A stretch of 64,000 bases of DNA, from assembly GCA_003612525.1 (NCBI GenBank), contig RAZD01000003.1, positions 62,001 to 126,000 on the forward strand, in the 5' to 3' direction. Below, piece after piece: positions 35,463 to 50,690 of this stretch. Numbering within the stretch: the stretch's first letter is position 1; each line of letters begins with the position of its first letter. The stretch comes from a bacterium C-53 (lineage in GTDB: Bacteria > Bacillota > Clostridia > Lachnospirales > Lachnospiraceae). The notes beneath the pieces were generated by a model that worked only from the letters and a program-made list of their open reading frames with translations, made no database searches and had not been told where the DNA came from. Both the position numbers and the translations under genes were made by a program.

Positions 35463-36100
35463 GGGGGTGTCGCAAAATTATCAAATTATATGATGGAGCG
35501 ATGCCCTCGCGCTATATATGCAAGAATCCAGAAAGAATCTTTTATTTTGCTGATTCTTTCTGGATTTTTGCGTGCAGCTTATTGAGATTATATCCCATGT
35601 TTTCACGTCTGCTGATATCCCGCTTGAAACCTCGCTTTTTCCATTTTTCATAAGTCTGTGGTTTTATGTATGGTTTCTGATTGACACTTCTCAGATACGT
35701 ATATGCTTCTTCACTTTCATACCCGGAATCAGCTGTTACACTTGGATAACGCAAGCCCTTGTTCTCTTTCATTGTCTTTAAAAAAGGAACCAATGTCCAG
35801 ACATCATTCCGGTCCTGAAAAATATCTGCTGCCACGATATATTCACTGTCTACTGCAGTCTGTACATTATACCCTGGCTTTAACTGAGCATATCTCATAT
35901 GATCATCTTTCATATACATAAAGGTTGCATCAGGATCGGTTTTACAATAATTATTTCTCCCCTGAAAACTTGCCGTATGCCAGTCATAAATGGTCTGCCG
36001 TTCAAGAAATCTGCGGAAAAACTCTAAAATACCGTTGATTTCCGTTTTCCACGTCCATGAACAAAAACAGTGTTGTCTGTCTAGTGACGTTTTGTAAAGG
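35463..36100 (-). mobile_element. IS1182-family remnant
   Basis: A minus-strand frame open from about 36100 to 35542 encodes the middle/late part of an IS1182-type transposase (KTDPDATFMYMKDDHMR, LKPGYNVQTAVDSEYIVA, ADSGYESEEAYTYL). The N-terminal half and the far end are missing. One terminal sequence, GGGGGTGTCGCAAAATTA at 35463, remains; I see no matching end near 36100. A hairpin at 35526-35565 with TTTTT spans the transposase stop and may also stop glgD transcripts. Confidence 0.8.
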
Positions 36101-36140
36101 ACTTTTTAATCAAATTCACAGAAAATTTACATTTCAGGGC

Positions 36141-36180
36141 AAAAAATAAGGCCGAGAACCTGTTTTTAGATTCCCGGCCT
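36141..36180 (-). terminator. Terminator after Rpn-family pseudogene
   Basis: On the minus strand AGGCCGGGAA pairs with TTCTCGGCCT (one G-U), followed by TATTTTTT; the stop codon of the pseudogene is 12 bp upstream. Confidence 0.75.
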
Positions 36181-36191
36181 ACGGTTTTGTT

Positions 36192-36886
36192 TTATGCCAT
36201 CCGCTCCGCTTTCAATTTTTTTACTTCGTCAAGAGGAAGTCCTGCATATTCCGCATTTTTTTCAAGTGTCAATGTTCCATCTGTCAACATTCTTTTAGCA
36301 GTATTTATTGCCCCTTCTTTTATACCCCCCTGTAAAGATTCTTTTCTCATATCTTCCATGACTTTGCACATGATTAAAATGCCCTCCTTACTTTCCTTGA
36401 AAAAACGAACTCTGTCTGCCAGTGTCGTATAATACATATCTGCTGCATTCGTACATGAAAAATCATGCATGAGTTTTCCGATTGGTGTATCTCCACGATA
36501 AGCGCCGTTTACATACAGTATATGGGAACCGTCCTCAAATCTTTCTCCGGTCCCTAAAAAGCTGCGTCCATCATGCTGGAATTATACCTTGCTCTTTTTC
36601 TCCCGGCTCCTTTATCGGCTCGTTGGATTTCAACATTTATTTTAGCACCGGTACTGTCAGTAGCAAGAATGTCAAACCTTACGGAACGATTCAACAAATT
36701 CTCCACAAATACCTGGGTGCGGACGTCCAACACCTTTAAATCCGGCTTTTCCAGTACGATCTGTAATACCAGTTCTATGCTTGTCGTATCTCCCTCAAAA
36801 CACTTTGTGAGGAAATCATCATCAAGCAGGCGAAAACCTCTTAGCCTCTGTAAATCTTCCTGATGTTTTTGGTCTATCTGTTCCAT
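36192..36886 (-). pseudogene. Rpn-family PD-(D/E)XK nuclease/putative transposase, broken
   Basis: Two pieces of one gene in different frames. The 5' piece (from 36886) has the Rpn core: LLDDDFLTKCFEGDTTSIELVLQIVL, RFDILATDSTGAKINVEIQRA (nuclease Asp and Glu-x-Gln), RARYNSSMMDA, then a stop at 36554. The 3' piece resumes at ERFEDGSHILYVNGAYRGDTPIGKLMHDF and ends KLKAERMA at 36192. Roughly 30 residues that join them in relatives (from memory) are absent, so a deletion with frameshift killed the gene. Confidence 0.8.
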
Positions 36887-37094
36887 CACTGTCAAACTTT
36901 CCACCTGCTTTCCCTTCCATTTTTGTATCTCTATACTACCATACAATTGAAATATTTTCAATCATATCCAGATTTGTCTATACTGAAGAACTAAAACACT
37001 CTATCCCTATCTTGCCCAATTTGCAGTTTTCGGTTTTAATTGAAGACGCAATATTTGAATTATTAAATTCATTATCATTTCCAATAGTAACACT

Positions 37095-37310
37095 TTAATC
37101 ATTATAAATCAGCACATAAATATGATTCACTATTTCTTTCAATTCTTGTTCACTCTTATTATCCACATCAATGTCTAACTCATCCAAATTTTCAAATTGT
37201 TTTTCAAGATAGCGCAAAATATCAAGTAACTTGTTTTCAACTTTCGGAAAAATATTTAAAATTTGTGGCATATTTAATTGTATCTCAGCTGATTGTATAA
37301 CCATCCCCAT
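37095..37310 (-). CDS. Small hypothetical protein
   Basis: A 71-residue frame with no recognised family: acidic, helix-forming, with VENKLLDILRYLEKQFENLDELDIDVDNKSEQELKEIV. It lies in the degraded zone between the Rpn pseudogene and the ABC transporter operon. No good ribosome site precedes the first ATG, so it may be a fragment of a larger lost gene. Confidence 0.35.
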   Translation of the reverse strand: MGMVIQSAEIQLNMPQILNIFPKVENKLLDILRYLEKQFENLDELDIDVDNKSEQELKEIVNHIYVLIYND

Positions 37311-37351
37311 ATCAAAGTTAGCTGAAACATTAAGTAATGTTTAATCAGAAG

Positions 37352-37392
37352 AAATAAAGGGCATCCAATGAGTTAAAGGGCGCCCTTTATTT
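37352..37392. terminator. Terminator after the BcrA-type ABC operon
   Basis: AAATAAAGGGC (37352-37362) pairs with GCCCTTTATTT (37382-37392); on the minus strand the stem ends in a T-rich run (TTTATTTCTTC), 31 bp after the permease stop. Confidence 0.7.
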
Positions 37393-37422
37393 TGTGCTTT
37401 CGTTACCATGTCTGAAAACAGC

Positions 37423-38130
37423 CTACATCAGATCTTTCCTTTCCGCTCTCCTGACTGAAAGAAAAGCAAAGAACAATGACAGGAATGTCAGTACAAGAGG
37501 AAATACCGCATTGTCCGCCATTGTGAAATCCCCCACATTCGCCTGTGTCAAAAATATCAGAAGGAACGAAGAAACAACAGCCGCCTTTAATGATTTCAGG
37601 GCCAGACCGATAAACAGGGCTATAAAGCTCATTGTGACAATCACAACTGATTTTGCAAGAAGCTGTAAATAAAAATTCAGACTTCCCATATCAAAGTCAA
37701 TCAAAAACGAAGATTCCATCGTATATGAACCAAACATAACACACCCATACAACAGTAACTTTGTGATAACCAGAGACACAAAATTAAAAATCCATACGGA
37801 AGCCATCTGCGAGATCAGTATTTTCTGCCGTTTCACAGGATAAGAAAACATCAGGTCCATCGTCTTCTCTTTATACGCGCTGACAATAAAGGATGCCAGC
37901 ATCACACTTGTAAAAACAAGAAATGACATACTTGTAAACAATTCAATCGACGAGGATATTCCGTTGTTGCCTGGCGCAGCATCCGGAACGCCCGTATCAG
38001 GATCGTTTGCAATTCCAAGATATGCCAGCGCATAAATGAACAGGCAGAGGACAGCCGCAAGCAGAATCACATTTCTTATATATTTACCGATATTATTTTT
38101 CTTCCATTCCAACCGAATCAATTTTAACAT
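37423..38130 (-). CDS. ABC-2 type permease
   Basis: A 235-residue permease with six hydrophobic segments (RNVILLAAVLCLFIYALAYL, SMSFLVFTSVMLASFIVSAY, and four more) and the ABC-2 cue KEKTMDLMFSYPVKRQKIL. It pairs with the BcrA-type ATPase gene, whose stop shares a base with this ATG. Such small exporters beside a two-component system usually handle antimicrobial peptides such as bacitracin or lantibiotics (inference). Confidence 0.85.
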   Translation of the reverse strand: MLKLIRLEWKKNNIGKYIRNVILLAAVLCLFIYALAYLGIANDPDTGVPDAAPGNNGISSSIELFTSMSFLVFTSVMLASFIVSAYKEKTMDLMFSYPVKRQKILISQMASVWIFNFVSLVITKLLLYGCVMFGSYTMESSFLIDFDMGSLNFYLQLLAKSVVIVTMSFIALFIGLALKSLKAAVVSSFLLIFLTQANVGDFTMADNAVFPLVLTFLSLFFAFLSVRRAERKDLM

Positions 38131-39062
38131 TATTCTCCGCCTCCACTTCTACGCTCCGTCGCAGTTATTTTCAAAAAGTAGTCTTCCAGAGTTTCCGCCT
38201 TATTGCCAATCGCAGAAAACTCAACCCCATTGAAAGCAAGCCCCTTTGATACTTCCTGCGAAGAAATCCTGGTGTCATAAATACGAATTTTTCCATCCTC
38301 AATGATTTTAAAGTTTGTAAGCCCTAATTTCTCACTCAGAACAAAGGCTGCTTTTTTCGACTCCTGTACGGACAGTTCAATATACGCCAGACTCATCTGT
38401 TCAATCTCATCCATACTGATTTCTTTTCTCATTTTGCCGTGGTGAATGACTCCTATTGTGTCGGCAATACTCCCCACTTCTGAAAGAATGTGACTCGAAA
38501 TCATGATTGTAGTCCCATATTCTGTACTGAGCCTCTTTAGAAGGTCACGAATTTGTTTCATTCCGACCGGGTCCAGTCCGTTTGTCGGTTCGTCAAGAAT
38601 CAGAAGCTCCGGCCTGCAAAGTATGGCACGGGCAATTCCAAGCCGCTCCTTCATTCCCAGAGAATATGTACGTACCGGCTTTCCTGCCGCTTCCGTCAGC
38701 TCAAGCATTGAAAGCGCATTCTCGATGCTTCCATAATTGTAATACCCCATGTACTCACAATGAAGTTTCAGATTCTCATAGCCTGTCATATGGTTGTAGA
38801 AAACAGGAAATTCAATCATGCTTCCCATTCTTTTGAGCGCCTCATAAGAACCCGGCGTAAGCGTTTCACCAAAGATTTCAATGCTTCCATTCGTGGGCTT
38901 CCATAGATTTGTAATCATCTTCATAATCGTAGTCTTGCCTGCCCCGTTCGGGCCAAGAAATCCGTAAATTTCACCTTTTTTCACATGAAGGCTGACGTCG
39001 GATGCAAGAGTCTTCCCGTTAATGGTCTTTGTAAGGTGGTTTGTCTGTAAAATATATGGCAT
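38130..39062 (-). CDS. BcrA-type ABC exporter ATPase
   Basis: A 310-residue ATPase: Walker A GPNGAGKTT, signature YSLGMKERLGIARAI, Walker B LLILDEPTNGLDP, H-loop ISSHIL and a C-terminal regulatory part (ISMDEIEQMSLAYIELSVQE) as in BcrA. The start is the ATG after GGGGGCAG at 39062. It follows the histidine kinase gene by 79 bp, probably in one transcript. Confidence 0.9.
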   Translation of the reverse strand: MPYILQTNHLTKTINGKTLASDVSLHVKKGEIYGFLGPNGAGKTTIMKMITNLWKPTNGSIEIFGETLTPGSYEALKRMGSMIEFPVFYNHMTGYENLKLHCEYMGYYNYGSIENALSMLELTEAAGKPVRTYSLGMKERLGIARAILCRPELLILDEPTNGLDPVGMKQIRDLLKRLSTEYGTTIMISSHILSEVGSIADTIGVIHHGKMRKEISMDEIEQMSLAYIELSVQESKKAAFVLSEKLGLTNFKIIEDGKIRIYDTRISSQEVSKGLAFNGVEFSAIGNKAETLEDYFLKITATERRSGGGE

Positions 39063-39141
39063 TTTTCTGCCCCCTTTCATGATACCATTGTAACGGTTCC
39101 ATTTTTCAAAACTCTTGCACAAATCTTACAAATTTCTTTCA

Positions 39142-40086
39142 TTATATTTCGAAGGCATTCTTTTTTAACCGGACGCAGAAAACTGTCCTCTCATAAGGGA
39201 TGCTCTTCAACAGAATATCGCCGGAAATCCGAAGCGCCAGATTCTTTGCAATCGAAAGTCCCAGCCCATTGCCCTGTATCTTCCGGTTTCTGGAATCCTC
39301 CATTGTGAAAAGACGATCAAAAATACAGTCTGCAAACGAACTGTCTATTCCTTTTCCTTTGTCCACAACATCTACAAATACATTTCCTTCGTCTTCCCTC
39401 ACAAAAATCCCCAGATACTTTCCGTCACTTCCATACCGTATCACATTGGAAATCAGATTAAACAGAATACGCTGCAAAGCGTCTTCGTTTCCCTGGACAT
39501 AGAACGGTTTTTCCGGTATCTCAATCTCCACCTGAAATCCGTTTTTCGTCAGAAGTTCATAGAAGTCCAAAATGCTTTCACGACAGACTTCACAAATATC
39601 AATTTTGGAGATTGCAAGTTCCATATCTCCTGACTCAATCTTAGCCAGCGTAAAAAACTGGTCAATCAATTCCATAACACCCTTTGCACGCTGCTCCGTC
39701 TTTTTCAGCATTTCATCGGATGCACCATGTATGCTCATTATTTCGAGGTACCCAAGAATAACCGTCATCGGCGTCTTCATATCATGCGAAATATTAGAAA
39801 GCATTTTTTTAGAGGCAATTTCCGAACGCCGATACCCCGCTTTTACTCTTAAATGATTCTCAAGCAGCCGATTCACCTGTGCCGCAAGCTCCATTACCGC
39901 CTTATGGTCCGTAAAAACTATAACGCCACCTCCGCCATCCGTATCATTTATCCTTTTTAACTGCCTGCAAATCTCAAGAAGCTCTGCCTGTATTCCTGTC
40001 CGGAAAGCAAATCTCTGATAGAGAATTATTCCAAACAAAAAAGCAATGCAGACCAACAGAAAAAACAGAATCCATGCATCGCTCAT
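39142..40086 (-). CDS. Sensor histidine kinase
   Basis: A 314-residue kinase with one N-terminal membrane helix (ILFFLLVCIAFLFGIILY) and almost no extracellular part. H-box SNISHDMKTPMTVILGYL, N-box ISNVIRYGSD, G-boxes DKGKGID and GNGLGLSIAKNL. The lack of an outside sensor is typical of kinases that read their ABC transporter partner (encoded next). Overlaps the response regulator gene by 4 nt. Confidence 0.92.
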   Translation of the reverse strand: MSDAWILFFLLVCIAFLFGIILYQRFAFRTGIQAELLEICRQLKRINDTDGGGGVIVFTDHKAVMELAAQVNRLLENHLRVKAGYRRSEIASKKMLSNISHDMKTPMTVILGYLEIMSIHGASDEMLKKTEQRAKGVMELIDQFFTLAKIESGDMELAISKIDICEVCRESILDFYELLTKNGFQVEIEIPEKPFYVQGNEDALQRILFNLISNVIRYGSDGKYLGIFVREDEGNVFVDVVDKGKGIDSSFADCIFDRLFTMEDSRNRKIQGNGLGLSIAKNLALRISGDILLKSIPYERTVFCVRLKKNAFEI

Positions 40087-40784
40087 AACACATCCCCCAA
40101 TTTATAACCAATCCCCCAGACCGTAATCACATACCTGGGATTTCTTGAATCCTCCTCAATCTTATTCCGAAGCCTGCTGATATGCACATTGACCGCATTT
40201 TCATCTCCATAATACACATCCTTCCACACAAGGCTATAGAGCTGCTCTTTCGTGTAAACTTTCTTCGGATTCTGCATCAGAAGTTTCAGAATTTCAAATT
40301 CCTTTGCAGTCAGATCAACCCTCCTGCCCTTTTTTGTCAATGTGTAATCCGTTACATTCATGGATAAATCCCCTGCTTCCAGAATGGAAGGCATTACAGG
40401 CGCAGTATGACCGTACTGCGTTGCCCTTCGTATATTCGCCCGGATACGTGCCAGGACTTCCACAACCGAAAACGGTTTTGTAATATAATCATCCGCACCC
40501 AGCGCCAGTCCCATTGTCTTATCCGCTTCCGTATCTTTCGCAGACAGAATGATAACCGGAACAACACTGCTTTTTCGAATCTGCTGCATCACATCCATTC
40601 CGCTGATCTTTGGAATCATCAAATCCAGCAGCACAAGGCTGAACTCCGAGGCTTCAAACAGACGGCACGCCTCTCTCCCGTCAAATGCACATACAACATC
40701 ATAATTTTCGGCTGTCAGATAGTTTTTCAGCATTTCGCTGATCTCCGTGTCATCTTCAACAAGCAAAATTTTCGTTTGACCCAT
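40083..40784 (-). CDS. OmpR/PhoB-family response regulator
   Basis: A 233-residue regulator: receiver domain with ILLVEDDTEI, phospho-Asp in LVLLDLMIP, conserved Lys in DDYITKPF, and a C-terminal winged helix (VDLTAKEFEILKLLMQNP, NAVNVHISRLRNKIEE). It probably controls the ABC transporter downstream in response to its partner kinase. Confidence 0.94.
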   Translation of the reverse strand: MGQTKILLVEDDTEISEMLKNYLTAENYDVVCAFDGREACRLFEASEFSLVLLDLMIPKISGMDVMQQIRKSSVVPVIILSAKDTEADKTMGLALGADDYITKPFSVVEVLARIRANIRRATQYGHTAPVMPSILEAGDLSMNVTDYTLTKKGRRVDLTAKEFEILKLLMQNPKKVYTKEQLYSLVWKDVYYGDENAVNVHISRLRNKIEEDSRNPRYVITVWGIGYKLGDVL

Positions 40785-40876
40785 AATGATTTATCCCATC
40801 CCCCTGTTATCCAGAAATAAAAATTGACCGTGTCTTCCGGCCCAATCGTTCTGTCCTTATATCTTTTCATCTGCCA

Positions 40877-41134
40877 TTACAGATTTTCCTCTAAAAATCT
40901 GCTTAAAACAGAAATTGCCTCCTCTTCCTGTTCACCCTCCGTCCGCAGAATGATTTCATCTCCGCATTCCACATCAAGCTCCATAACTGCGAAAATTTTC
41001 TTGCCATCCGCTTCTTTTCCATTTTTCACAATCGTAATCCTGCCGGGAAACACAACTGCTTCCTTCACAAACAACCCGGCGGGCCTGGCATGCATCCCCA
41101 GTTCATCCTTAACCGTATACTTAAATTCCCTCAC
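40877..41134 (-). CDS. HPr-like phosphocarrier lacking the regulatory serine
   Basis: An 85-residue HPr-family protein. The phospho-accepting His is present in ELGMHARPAG. In normal Firmicute HPr a KSIMGVM-type segment holds Ser46, the target of HPr kinase; here the same place reads KKIFAVMEL, so the serine is replaced by lysine. It could carry phosphate from Enzyme I to EIIA domains but should not take part in Ser46-P/CcpA catabolite control. It lies downstream of the long PTS/GH1 operon, separated by a hairpin at 41221. Confidence 0.85.
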   Translation of the reverse strand: MREFKYTVKDELGMHARPAGLFVKEAVVFPGRITIVKNGKEADGKKIFAVMELDVECGDEIILRTEGEQEEEAISVLSRFLEENL

Positions 41135-41220
41135 GTCAACCTCCCTGTCCCAATTTTATCGCAGCACAAATCTGTATAGAGAATGCCGTGTTCCGGACAT
41201 TCTCCTGAATGAGATTCAAA

Positions 41221-41262
41221 GCTTCTGTAGACGCGCCGCAAAGCGGCACATCTACAGAAGCT
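41221..41262. terminator. Long hairpin between AEC transporter gene and HPr-like gene
   Basis: Outer arms GCTTCTGTAGA (41221-41231) and TCTACAGAAGC (41252-41262) with an inner CGCCGC/GCGGC pairing. A T-run (TTTTT) follows on the plus strand; on the minus strand, the direction of transcription, only a weak one. Possible terminator or attenuator. Confidence 0.5.
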
Positions 41263-41275
41263 TTTTCCACATTAC

Positions 41276-45771
<4,496 letters not shown>

Positions 45772-45784
45772 AGATCGCCCTCCT

Positions 45785-46633
45785 TTACTTTATAAATCCA
45801 TAAATTGCATCACTTACACCATGTTCTTTACAGCTTTTCACAATTCGATACGCCTTTTTTTTGATCTCGTCACAGCTGTTTTCCGGCGCAAAACTGTACC
45901 TGAAATTTTCAAACATACTTATATCATTATCGCTGTCTCCCAGAACCATGATTTCATCTTCCGAAAGTCCTGCATTCTTTATATATTTCTTTAATGCAAG
46001 CCCCTTCTGCGCCGTAATATTTGTAACCTCCACATTATTCTTTCCGGTTGACAAATGAGATAAATCCGTATATTTTTCCAGATCACGCTTTACAGCCTCA
46101 ACAGGGTCCGAATTTATATGGAAGCCTTCTATTTTTATTATTCTCTTTGTTTCTGTAAATTCATGCATGTCTGCGATCTGTACCAGATTATTACAGGGTT
46201 TCTTTTTGTCGGTATCAAATATATCCGCAATTTCTTTCGATGCCACAGCTGCAATTCTTTCAATAAATCTTCTTCTGACTTCGTCTGCATCCGTCGTCGT
46301 ATAAAATCCGTCCGTTGTAAATATCATATGGCAGACATCATGAGCATTCATAATGCCTGTCACCTCTCCGAGATATTGATTTGGGAAAAAATCTTCTCCG
46401 ACAACCGTACCGTCTCCATCATAAATGACCGCCCCATTTCCCAGAATTAATAAAGGCTCCTGATTCAGCAGGCTTTTTATACTGTTCACACTCGCAAGGT
46501 CGCGCCCGGTTGCAAATCCAAACCGGGCCCCCTTACGATAGGCATAGTCAATAGCGTCCAGATTGATCTTTGATATTGAATTCGGCTCGTCTAACAGTGT
46601 TCCGTCCAGGTCGCTAACGATCAGTTTAATCAT
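45785..46633 (-). CDS. Cof-type HAD-IIB phosphatase
   Basis: A 282-residue HAD hydrolase: motif I VSDLDGTLL, cap domain of the Cof type, Lys-bearing segment and motif IV VLGDSDNDISMFE. Probably dephosphorylates sugar phosphates, which would relieve phosphosugar excess in this PTS operon. ATGA overlap with the EIIBC gene. Confidence 0.9.
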   Translation of the reverse strand: MIKLIVSDLDGTLLDEPNSISKINLDAIDYAYRKGARFGFATGRDLASVNSIKSLLNQEPLLILGNGAVIYDGDGTVVGEDFFPNQYLGEVTGIMNAHDVCHMIFTTDGFYTTTDADEVRRRFIERIAAVASKEIADIFDTDKKKPCNNLVQIADMHEFTETKRIIKIEGFHINSDPVEAVKRDLEKYTDLSHLSTGKNNVEVTNITAQKGLALKKYIKNAGLSEDEIMVLGDSDNDISMFENFRYSFAPENSCDEIKKKAYRIVKSCKEHGVSDAIYGFIK

Positions 46634-48006
46634 TTTTTCTTCCCTTCATCAATGCCAAGCACAAATGCAATGGCAGCGGCTGATACAATGGCGACTGCGG
46701 CGCCGACAAACATTGCCCACGCTGTATTCATAAACATCGGCAATACCGCAAGCATATTCGAATATCCCATTACAACGGCTTTTGCTCCCAGTACAGCGGC
46801 AACAACCCCGCCGATTGCAGCGCCTCCCATGACACCGAACATTGGCTTTTTATATTTCAGGTTACAGCCGTAAATTGCAGGCTCCGTAACCCCGGCTACA
46901 ATAGCGCTGACTGCCAGAGATAAACATTCGGAACGGAATTCCTTATCTTTTGTTCTTAATGCAACGCCTAAGCATGCTCCGCCTTCTGATACATTATGAA
47001 GAACGAACGCAGGTCTGATCACGGCATCATAACCGATTGTTTCAAGATTCGATACCATGAATGGAGACAATGCGGTATGCATTCCGGCCATAATCATCCA
47101 CGGCAGACACGCTGCAAGCACTGCAACTGCAATAAACGGAACATTATCGCCCAGGAACATGAATACACCGGAAATTGCATCACCTACATACCTGCCTGCC
47201 GGTCCCAGAATGGAAAATGCCAGCGCACCCGTAACGAGAATGGTTCCGGAACCTACCAGAAGGGACTTGATAATACCCGGTATAATCTTATTCAGGAACT
47301 TTTCTATATAATAAGCAGCGATTGGAATCAAAAGCGCCGGTAAAAGCTGTCCATTATATGTAATTCCACGGCACGGAATACCGAATATTGTGATCGCCGT
47401 TTCCTCCGACACTGCCGCTACCCACTCAGGCGTAAGCAGCGCTGCCGTTACAACCATTGCATAAATTTCGGTTCCGCCAAGCTTCTTTGCTGCGCCATAA
47501 GCCACAAAAATCGGCATAAAATAGAACGGCGCATTTGCCACCCATCCTAAGACGGAATTCGTCGTTGTCTCTGCAAATTCCGGCCATACATACGGAAGCA
47601 GCATCAAAATAACCTTCAAAATACCGCCTGCCACAAGTCCTGCCACAAGAGGCGTTACTGCCGCCTGAACATATCCAAGGATAGCGCCTCCAATATTCTT
47701 CTTCCCCATCTCTTTGCCGTCAAGATTTTCATCAATTACATCGTCCTGTTTAAAATCATTCTGTTTTACAATCTGTTCAAACACAGGAAGAAGGTTTGCT
47801 CCGAGAATCACCTGAAGCTGTCCTCCTGAATAGATGCATCCCATAACTCCCTTAATATCCTTGATTGCCTCCTGGTCTGCTTTGTTAATATCTTTTACTA
47901 CAAATCTTGCCCTTGTCATACAATGAGCCACGGATTTCACATTTTCCGGGCCGCCGACACATTTTACAATTTGAGCCGCGCATTCTTTTGCATCAATTTT
48001 TGCCAT
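46630..48006 (-). CDS. PTS beta-glucoside EIIBC transporter
   Basis: A 458-residue phosphotransferase permease with EIIB at residues 1-90 (phospho-Cys29 in SVAHCMTRARF) and EIIC afterwards (GVTEPAIYGCNLKYKKPMF). It has no EIIA; a separate EIIA gene is in the same operon. The start is the ATG after AAGGAG at 48006 rather than an ATG eight codons earlier. Confidence 0.92.
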   Translation of the reverse strand: MAKIDAKECAAQIVKCVGGPENVKSVAHCMTRARFVVKDINKADQEAIKDIKGVMGCIYSGGQLQVILGANLLPVFEQIVKQNDFKQDDVIDENLDGKEMGKKNIGGAILGYVQAAVTPLVAGLVAGGILKVILMLLPYVWPEFAETTTNSVLGWVANAPFYFMPIFVAYGAAKKLGGTEIYAMVVTAALLTPEWVAAVSEETAITIFGIPCRGITYNGQLLPALLIPIAAYYIEKFLNKIIPGIIKSLLVGSGTILVTGALAFSILGPAGRYVGDAISGVFMFLGDNVPFIAVAVLAACLPWMIMAGMHTALSPFMVSNLETIGYDAVIRPAFVLHNVSEGGACLGVALRTKDKEFRSECLSLAVSAIVAGVTEPAIYGCNLKYKKPMFGVMGGAAIGGVVAAVLGAKAVVMGYSNMLAVLPMFMNTAWAMFVGAAVAIVSAAAIAFVLGIDEGKKK

Positions 48007-48022
48007 AATCTTTTTCTCCTTT

Positions 48023-48877
48023 TCATTCATTGGGTAAAACTCTTATTATATGGATGATCAGATAGATACGCTCCGCTCCATCCAGCTCATAATCATACGT
48101 TTCTCTCAGATAAGCCTTTATATTGTCCAGACACTTTTTCACAAGTATAAACTGCTCATCGTCCTCGTCGAATAAAGCTTTTCCGAATTGATCTTTGCAC
48201 TCCTCGTGTTCAATAATTACCCTTTTCATAAAGTATTTTAAGTGAATCACAAGCCTCGAATATCCCTGCGTATCTTCACCCAGCTTTACGCCAAGCGTAG
48301 TTTCAATAATCTTTAAAATTTCATGAGTTCCCTTCAATATGATGTTGATGTCACTCGCATCACTGTTGACCTCTGCGTTAATCAGATGGAAGGCTATGGA
48401 AGCTGCCTCATGAGAAAGCAGTTTAATATGATAAAAGTCATTGATCATTCTGACAGCTTCCAGCCCGATTTCATACTCGTCTCTGTACAGACGTCTGATC
48501 TCTTCATTCATAAGCGCGACACGCTGCTCACCCTTCCTGAACTGCTGTACCGCAAAATGAATATGGTCTGCCAATGCCAGTACCAGCCCGTCCTTTAACT
48601 TCTGGTGCAGATGTTCCTCCGAATATGCAATGATCTTCTCTGTTAACTGGAAACATTCAAACGGTATTTCCGCCGCCAGTTTTTTAAACCTGTTTTCAAA
48701 TGCATTATTACGTAACTCATATACTTTCAGTATCTTCTTTGGGTCTGCTATGTCCCTGACATGCTTCCCAAATCCAACTCCAGAGCCCATAATTATGATT
48801 TCCCGATTTTCTCTGTCCTGAGAAATAACCACATTATTATTCAGTATCTTTTTTATTACATAAAAATGCTCCGGCAT
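48023..48877 (-). CDS. licT: BglG/LicT-family transcriptional antiterminator
   Basis: A 284-residue protein. Residues 1-55 are the RNA-binding CAT domain (VIKKILNNNVVISQD, GSGVGFGKHVRD). Two PRD domains follow with the phosphorylatable histidines in EEHLHQKL, ALADHIHFA, YSRLVIHLKYF and IYLIIHIIR. It would bind the RAT site at 50438-50472 and stop formation of the overlapping terminator when its PTS signals sugar. As the second gene of that operon it activates its own expression. Confidence 0.94.
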   Translation of the reverse strand: MPEHFYVIKKILNNNVVISQDRENREIIIMGSGVGFGKHVRDIADPKKILKVYELRNNAFENRFKKLAAEIPFECFQLTEKIIAYSEEHLHQKLKDGLVLALADHIHFAVQQFRKGEQRVALMNEEIRRLYRDEYEIGLEAVRMINDFYHIKLLSHEAASIAFHLINAEVNSDASDINIILKGTHEILKIIETTLGVKLGEDTQGYSRLVIHLKYFMKRVIIEHEECKDQFGKALFDEDDEQFILVKKCLDNIKAYLRETYDYELDGAERIYLIIHIIRVLPNE

Positions 48878-48890
48878 ATCTCAAACCTTT

Positions 48891-50437
<1,547 letters not shown>

Positions 50438-50447
<10 letters not shown>

Positions 50448-50472
50448 CACTAAATCGTTTGGGTAACAATCC
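50438..50472 (-). promoter_or_regulatory. RAT antiterminator site for BglG/LicT protein
   Basis: On the minus strand GGATTGTTACCC - 12 nt - GGGGCAATACC, close to the LicT/SacY-type RAT pattern (GGATTGTTACTG...GGCAAAACC). Shares 10 nt with the terminator stem that follows. Confidence 0.88.
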
Positions 50473-50507
50473 GCTTCTATTCTTCACTTAATATTTTTAA
50501 TAACATT

Positions 50508-50537
50508 ACTATACAGCAATTTTTATTATTTTGTCAA
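50508..50537 (-). promoter_or_regulatory. Promoter of the GH1-licT-PTS operon
   Basis: On the minus strand TTGACA (50537-50532), 18-bp spacer, TATAGT (50513-50508), about 36 bp before the RAT site. The remaining 50538-50690 is AT-rich with no gene. Confidence 0.8.
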
Positions 50538-50690
50538 TATGAAATACAAATTTTTATCCATTCTGCCGTTTTTCGTCATTTTTACGGTTATCGTCCGATT
50601 ATAAATGCTATCGCATGTATATATTGATCATTTTGAACAATTTACAAAGAGCTGAATGATTCTAAAAAATTGTTTTTCAAATTGCAAAGG

